Source: an uncultured Verrucomicrobia subdivision 3 bacterium (GTDB taxonomy: Bacteria; Verrucomicrobiota; Verrucomicrobiia; Limisphaerales; UBA11358). From it: a stretch of DNA of 56,259 nt. A model generated the notes under the pieces. The model was not told the origin of the DNA. It was given only the letters and a program-made list of their open reading frames with translations, and did not search any database. The translations under genes and the position numbers were made by a program. The DNA lies in contig CAIMLG010000340.1 of the NCBI GenBank assembly GCA_903842235.1, positions 1 to 56,259 on the forward strand, given 5' to 3'. This document shows, piece by piece, positions 52,526 to 56,259 of the stretch; the stretch's first letter is position 1, and each line of letters opens with the position of its first letter.

Positions 52526-53410
52526 TCAGACCGTCGCGCCGCTCCAGTCCAGCTTGGCGCGCAGGGTGTCGAAGAAGGTGCCGCCGGCCAGATGCAGCAG
52601 GCGCACGGAATGGCGGCTGCGGCGGATGGTGACCGTGTCGCCCTGAGCCAGCTCGTTCAACGTCTGCCCGTCGCCGGAGAGGACGACCGCCGGGCGCGGG
52701 TTGATGACCTTGATGCCGATCTTCGAGCCGAAAGGCAAGATCAGCGACCGGTTGGACAGCGTGTGGGCGCAGATGGGCGTCAGCTCGAACACCTCGGCGG
52801 TCGGCGCGATGATGGCCCCGCCGGCGGCCAGCGAATACGCCGTCGAGCCGGTCGGCGAACTGACGATGAGACCGTCGGCGCGGTAGCGGGTGAGCGGCTG
52901 GCCGTCCACACCGACTTCAAGTTCGACGAGCCGGGGCACGCCGCCGCGTGAGACGACGAAATCGTTCAGCGCGAGATGGCGGAAAGGTTTTCCCCCGGCG
53001 CGGCCGGCGGCTTCGATGAGCGCGCGGGATTCGGGGCGGAAATTCCCGGCCCAGACCTGTTTCAGCGCGGCGACGAGGTCGGATGCCGAAACGGCGGTGA
53101 GGAAGCCGAGGCCGCCAATGTTGATGCCAAGGATGGGGGTGCGGCTGCCGGCGGTGTCCCGGGCGGCGCGGAGCATGGTGCCATCGCCGCCGAAGACGAG
53201 GAGCAGGTCAACTTTGCGGATCAGGGCGGCGGCATCGCCGGCGGTGCGGCATTGCAGGTCGGTGAACCGCGTGGTGGCGGTGTCGCTCCACACGGCGCGG
53301 CCGCTGCGGGCGACCAGCCGGGCGGCCTGCTGGATGACGGCGCGGAACGCGGGCTTCTCGGGGTTGCCGATGAGGCCGACGCGCGGGAATCTGTCAGTTC
53401 GTTTTTTCAA
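52526..53410 (-). CDS. nadK: NAD kinase
   Basis: This is an ATP-NAD kinase of 294 residues making NADP. Visible are LLLVFGGDGTMLRAAR (GGDG, active-site Asp), ILGINIGGLGFLTAV, VVSRGGVPRLVELEV, and ADGLIVSSPTGSTAYSLAAGGAI (the second signature with the conserved Thr/Ser). Length and motifs are complete. The 5' end overlaps the 3' end of tlyA by 17 bases, so the two are coupled. It is 8 bases upstream of the regulator gene start. Confidence 0.95.
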   Translation of the reverse strand: MKKRTDRFPRVGLIGNPEKPAFRAVIQQAARLVARSGRAVWSDTATTRFTDLQCRTAGDAAALIRKVDLLLVFGGDGTMLRAARDTAGSRTPILGINIGGLGFLTAVSASDLVAALKQVWAGNFRPESRALIEAAGRAGGKPFRHLALNDFVVSRGGVPRLVELEVGVDGQPLTRYRADGLIVSSPTGSTAYSLAAGGAIIAPTAEVFELTPICAHTLSNRSLILPFGSKIGIKVINPRPAVVLSGDGQTLNELAQGDTVTIRRSRHSVRLLHLAGGTFFDTLRAKLDWSGATV

Positions 53411-54131
53411 TCAGCACCAAAAATTCCTTATTGCCGGCCGGGCCGAGCAGCGGCGATTCCGTCACGCCGCGCCAGGCGACCTGGGGCTGTTGCCCGACAA
53501 ACTCCTCCAGTTCGCGGAGCACGCGGTCATGGATGGCGGGGTCGGTGATGACGCCCGCGCCCTTGTCCACCTCGGCTTTGCCGGCCTCAAACTGCGGCTT
53601 GATCAACGCGATGATTTTACCGGACGGCGGCAGCAATGCAATCGCGGCGGGAAGAATTTTCCGGAGCGAGATGAAGGAGCAGTCGATGACGGCGAGGTCG
53701 GCGGGCGCGGGAAAGTTTTCCGGCTTGAGACCGCGGGCGTTGGTTTTTTCCATGACGACGACGCGGCGGTCGCGGCGGAGTTTCCAGGCGAGCTGGCCCT
53801 GGCCGACGTCCACGGCGAAGACTTTGGATGCGCCGTGTTGCAGGAGGCAGTCGGTGAAACCGCCGGTGGAGGCCCCGAGGTCGATGGCGGTGAGGCCGGC
53901 GGGGCTGACGGGGAAATGGGCGAGGGCGTGTTCGAGTTTGTGGCCGCCGCGGCTGACATATTTCTCCTCGGCGGTGAGGGCGAGCTGGTCGTCGGGCTTG
54001 ACGGTGTCGCTGGGTTTGCGGGCGGGATGGTCGTTGATTTTGACGGTGCCGGCCATGACGGCGCGCTTGGCTTTTTCGCGGCTGTCGCAAAGGCCGCGGT
54101 CAACCAAGGCTTGATCTACGCGGATGGACAT
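53394..54131 (-). CDS. tlyA: TlyA family rRNA 2'-O-methyltransferase (hemolysin-like)
   Basis: This is a 245-residue protein. An N-terminal S4 RNA-binding domain (RVDQALVDRGLCDSREKAKRAVMAGTVKIN) is followed by an FtsJ-like domain with AIDLGASTGGFTDCLLQHG (SAM motif I), FAVDVGQGQL, AVIDCSFISL and IALIKPQFEAG, including the K-D-K-E type catalytic Lys. TlyA methylates cytidine 2'-OH in 16S and 23S rRNA in several bacteria. The family is also called hemolysin, a role not implied here. Confidence 0.93.
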   Translation of the reverse strand: MSIRVDQALVDRGLCDSREKAKRAVMAGTVKINDHPARKPSDTVKPDDQLALTAEEKYVSRGGHKLEHALAHFPVSPAGLTAIDLGASTGGFTDCLLQHGASKVFAVDVGQGQLAWKLRRDRRVVVMEKTNARGLKPENFPAPADLAVIDCSFISLRKILPAAIALLPPSGKIIALIKPQFEAGKAEVDKGAGVITDPAIHDRVLRELEEFVGQQPQVAWRGVTESPLLGPAGNKEFLVLIEKTN

Positions 54132-54144
54132 TCGGCGGGCAGGG

Positions 54145-54627
54145 TCAGGTCAGGTGCTCGCGGGTTTTGCCGGCGAAGAGGCGGGCCTGGGTTTCACGCA
54201 GGTCGGAGAGGAACTGGCTGTTGTCGGCGACGGCTTTTTCGATGAGCTGCTTGAGGAGGAAGACTTCGGAGCGGTTGACGACGGCGTGGACGCTCTGCTG
54301 AAAGGCCTGGAGCGGATTGAAGGTCTGGAAGGAGTCGCCGATGAGGACGATGGTGGCGTGGCGGCGGCGGCTCATGGGCATCTGCTGGAGTTCGTGCAGG
54401 GTGGTGTTTTCGGCGAGGGTGTTGGCGCAGAAAAGTTCCTCGAGCACGACGACCTGGTAGTCGAGGCGGCTGAAGCGGATGGTGAAATCGCCGTGGGTGG
54501 CGGCGTTCTGGGTTTTGTAGCCGAGTTCCTCGAGCGCGGCCTTGGCGGCGTCGAGCAATTCGGGCGTGGAGAAGGCGAGCAGGGCCGGGTGGTCGGCGGC
54601 GCTGATGAAATCAAATTTCTCGGCCAT
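54145..54627 (-). CDS. hypothetical protein next to PilT-type ATPases
   Basis: This is a 160-residue soluble protein I do not recognise. FDFISAADHPALLAFSTPEL, ELLDAAKAALEELGYKTQ and YQVVVLEELFCANTLA look like a receiver-like alpha/beta fold (an aspartate-like position in DYQVVVLEE). The C-terminal half is helical (FQQSVHAVVNRSEVFLLKQLIEKAV). It begins 2 bases after the PilT-type gene's stop on the - strand, so it is likely translated with it and may work with the twitching-motility ATPases; this is inferred from position. Confidence 0.65.
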   Translation of the reverse strand: MAEKFDFISAADHPALLAFSTPELLDAAKAALEELGYKTQNAATHGDFTIRFSRLDYQVVVLEELFCANTLAENTTLHELQQMPMSRRRHATIVLIGDSFQTFNPLQAFQQSVHAVVNRSEVFLLKQLIEKAVADNSQFLSDLRETQARLFAGKTREHLT

Positions 54628-54629
54628 GG

Positions 54630-55832
54630 TTATTTGAATTTGAGGGTGGGCGGAATTACCGGCGGGGCGGCGTTGGCGGTTTCGCCGGTTTTCATGCGGA
54701 GGGAACTGATGTTGGTGGTGACTTCGCCGCGCGCCTTCTTGATGAGGTCAATGCCGCGGGTGACGGGGCCGCGCTTGGTGCAGGAGAGCAGGGCGGTCTC
54801 CTCGGTGATGATGCCTTTTTCGTAGGCTTCGAGCGCGGCGTGATCGAAGGTGCGCCAGCCGAAAGGGTAGCTGGCTTCGATGATTTCGTAGAAGCTTTTG
54901 CCCTCGCTCTCGCCGAGGCGGATGGATTCCTGGGTGCGGAGGCTGGCGCCCATGACTTCCACGAGCGGGAAGCGGCCGCCGCCGATTTTAGGGACGAGGC
55001 GCTGGCTGACAATCCAGCGCAGGGTGTCGGCGAGGCGGACGCGGATCTGCTCCTGCTCCTCAGGCTCGAACATGCCGAGGATGCGGTTGACGGTCTGGCC
55101 GGCATCAATGGTGTGCAGCGTGCTCAGCACGAGGTGGCCGGTTTCGGCGGCGCTCAAGGCGATGCGCACGGTGTCGCGGTCGCGCATTTCGCCGACGAGG
55201 ACGATTTTGGGCGCCTGCCGGAGGGCGGCGCGGAGGCCGTTGGCGAAATCGTCGAAGTCCGTGCCGAGTTCGCGCTGGTTGAAGGTGGCCTTGTCGTGGG
55301 CGTAGACGTATTCCACCGGGTCCTCGAGCGTGATGATGTGGATGGCCTTCTGGTGGTTGATCTCGTCGAGGACGCTGGCGAGGGTGGTGGATTTGCCGGA
55401 GCCGGTGGCGCCGGTGACGAGGACGAGGCCGGTCTTTTCCTTGGGGATTTCGCGCAGGATGGCCGGCAGGTTCAGGTCCGCGAGCGTGGGAATGTCGGTG
55501 TTCAGCTTGCGGAGCACGATGGAATAGGTGCCGCGTTGGGAAAAGATGTTGATGCGGAAGCGGGCTTTCTCGGTGACGGTGTAGGCGGAATCGCACGAGC
55601 CGTGCTTGAGCAGGTCTTCGATGTGCCACTGGTTTTCGGCGAGCAGGTTGAGCGCGATGGTCTCGGTCTGGAAGGGGGTCAGTTGCGCGATGTGCGGGTC
55701 GCATTCGACCGGCTGCAGGACGCCGATGGCTTCGACTTGCAGCGGTTTGCCGACAGTGAAGAGCAGGTCGGAGACTTCCGGCTGCGACTCCAGCATCGTC
55801 GTGAGGATGTAATCCAACTCGGGGCGGCGCAT
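54630..55832 (-). CDS. pilT: type IV pilus retraction ATPase (PilT/PilU type)
   Basis: This is a hexameric cytoplasmic ATPase of 400 residues driving pilus retraction. It has VLVTGATGSGKSTTLASVLDEIN (Walker A), IITLEDPVEYVYAHDKATFNQRELG (Asp box), APKIVLVGEMRDRDTVRIALSAAETGHLVLSTLHTIDAG (Walker B plus His box), and an N-terminal PAS-like domain. The Walker B end has GEMRDRDT rather than PilT's GEMRDLET, closer to variants such as PilU. The last ~40 residues are a short extension. It is 5 bases from the second ATPase gene. Confidence 0.92.
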   Translation of the reverse strand: MRRPELDYILTTMLESQPEVSDLLFTVGKPLQVEAIGVLQPVECDPHIAQLTPFQTETIALNLLAENQWHIEDLLKHGSCDSAYTVTEKARFRINIFSQRGTYSIVLRKLNTDIPTLADLNLPAILREIPKEKTGLVLVTGATGSGKSTTLASVLDEINHQKAIHIITLEDPVEYVYAHDKATFNQRELGTDFDDFANGLRAALRQAPKIVLVGEMRDRDTVRIALSAAETGHLVLSTLHTIDAGQTVNRILGMFEPEEQEQIRVRLADTLRWIVSQRLVPKIGGGRFPLVEVMGASLRTQESIRLGESEGKSFYEIIEASYPFGWRTFDHAALEAYEKGIITEETALLSCTKRGPVTRGIDLIKKARGEVTTNISSLRMKTGETANAAPPVIPPTLKFK

Positions 55833-55837
55833 AATTT

Positions 55838-56259
55838 TTACATTTCGTCGTCGTCCGGCGGGTGCGGCAGGAACGACCGGAATTTCTTTTTGTCGAGCGC
55901 CTTGTCGTAGGCGTCTTCGGGGGAAATGCGTTTCATCCGCAGGTGTTCCATGATGGCGTCGTCGAGCGGCTGGTTGCCGAGCTTCTTGCCGACCTGGATC
56001 ATGCCGGGAATCTGGTGGGTCTTGCCTTCGCGCACGAGGTTGGCGATGGCGGTGGTGAAGACGAGGATTTCGAGCGCGGCGACGCGGCCTTTCTTGTCGA
56101 TGCGTTTGAAAAGGTTCTGGGCGACGACGCCTTTGAGCGCTTCGGAAAGGGTGGCGCGGATTTTGTTCTGCTGCTCGGCGGGGAAGACGTCGATGATGCG
56201 GTCCACCGTCTTGGCGGCGCTGGGCGTATGAAGCGTTCCGAAAACCAGGTGGCCGGTGC
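55838..56259 (-). CDS. pilT: PilT-type ATPase, C-terminal part (cut by window edge)
   Basis: This is the end of a second retraction ATPase. On the - strand the frame is open from the window's right edge with TGHLVFGTLHTPSAAKTVDR (His box), then IDVFPAEQQNKIRATLSEALKGV and GRVAALEILVFTTAIANLVREGKTHQI, which are closer to canonical PilT than the neighbouring gene. The GTG codon at 56206 is internal, not a start. The end, with PHPPDDDEM, is acidic. The two genes form a pair 5 bases apart. Confidence 0.9.
   Translation of the reverse strand, partial: TGHLVFGTLHTPSAAKTVDRIIDVFPAEQQNKIRATLSEALKGVVAQNLFKRIDKKGRVAALEILVFTTAIANLVREGKTHQIPGMIQVGKKLGNQPLDDAIMEHLRMKRISPEDAYDKALDKKKFRSFLPHPPDDDEM

Noticed and set aside
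52890-55910. long + strand frames opposite tlyA, nadK and pilT
   Set aside because: All mirror well-defined - strand genes and lack domain signals or start sites of their own.

Overview
The window looks like a contig end or internal piece of a Verrucomicrobia genome (Pedosphaera/Limisphaerales-like by gene style). This is my inference from several things: secreted proteins of the 'AFTYQGRL' type, a prepilin-like protein with a DG-type C-terminus, an exosortase fused to an EpsI-like domain, weak Shine-Dalgarno sequences, and many intergenic short repeats of a kind I recall from this phylum. No rRNA, tRNA or CRISPR array was seen.

Region 1 (1-32834, + strand) is a large exopolysaccharide locus. 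It begins at the right end of an ISL3-type insertion sequence. It encodes a Wzx-type flippase, a Wzy/ligase-like polymerase, a WecA/MraY-type initiating sugar-phosphate transferase, eight glycosyltransferases (one CgeB-like, one GT2, six GT4), three acyltransferase-3 proteins (one with an SGNH domain), a pyruvyltransferase, a methyltransferase, and two SDR epimerases. It also carries a complete set for GDP-D-glycero-alpha-D-manno-heptose (GmhA, HddA, and an HddC-GmhB fusion), an exosortase-EpsI fusion, and a cytidylyltransferase-GHMP kinase fusion. Many genes overlap by 4 bp. Between them lie remnants: a truncated S23/four-helix-bundle gene, an N-terminal glycosyltransferase stub, a frameshifted conserved gene, a MITE-like element and several 7-bp-period repeats, some inside open frames.

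Region 2 (32884-37091, - strand) supplies export: a Wzc-like tyrosine autokinase, a Wza-like exporter and an outer-membrane beta-barrel protein, read as one operon. A TPR protein (37179-38840, +) is divergent from it. The set resembles the exosortase-linked EPS loci of Gram-negative bacteria. No substrate with a recognisable sorting tail was found here.

Region 3 (38919-56259) is mostly housekeeping: an aspartate-type aminotransferase, a pseudopilin-like protein, an M23 peptidase, a SecD-like lipoprotein, a 35-residue basic protein, a DUF2203 protein, a beta-propeller protein, aconitase with a coupled small exported protein, a metallophosphoesterase with Fn3/Ig-like domains, and an RsmB-like rRNA methyltransferase. 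On the - strand it ends with a run of LacI-type regulator, NAD kinase, TlyA, a hypothetical protein, and two adjacent PilT-type ATPases, the last cut by the window edge.

The working picture is that nucleotide sugars (heptose and others) are made by the internal biosynthetic genes and assembled on undecaprenyl phosphate by the initiating transferase and glycosyltransferases. The chain is then acylated or pyruvylated, flipped and polymerised by Wzx/Wzy, and exported through the Wzc/Wza/barrel proteins. The exosortase may join a protein to this surface system. These functional links are inferred from family membership and gene order.
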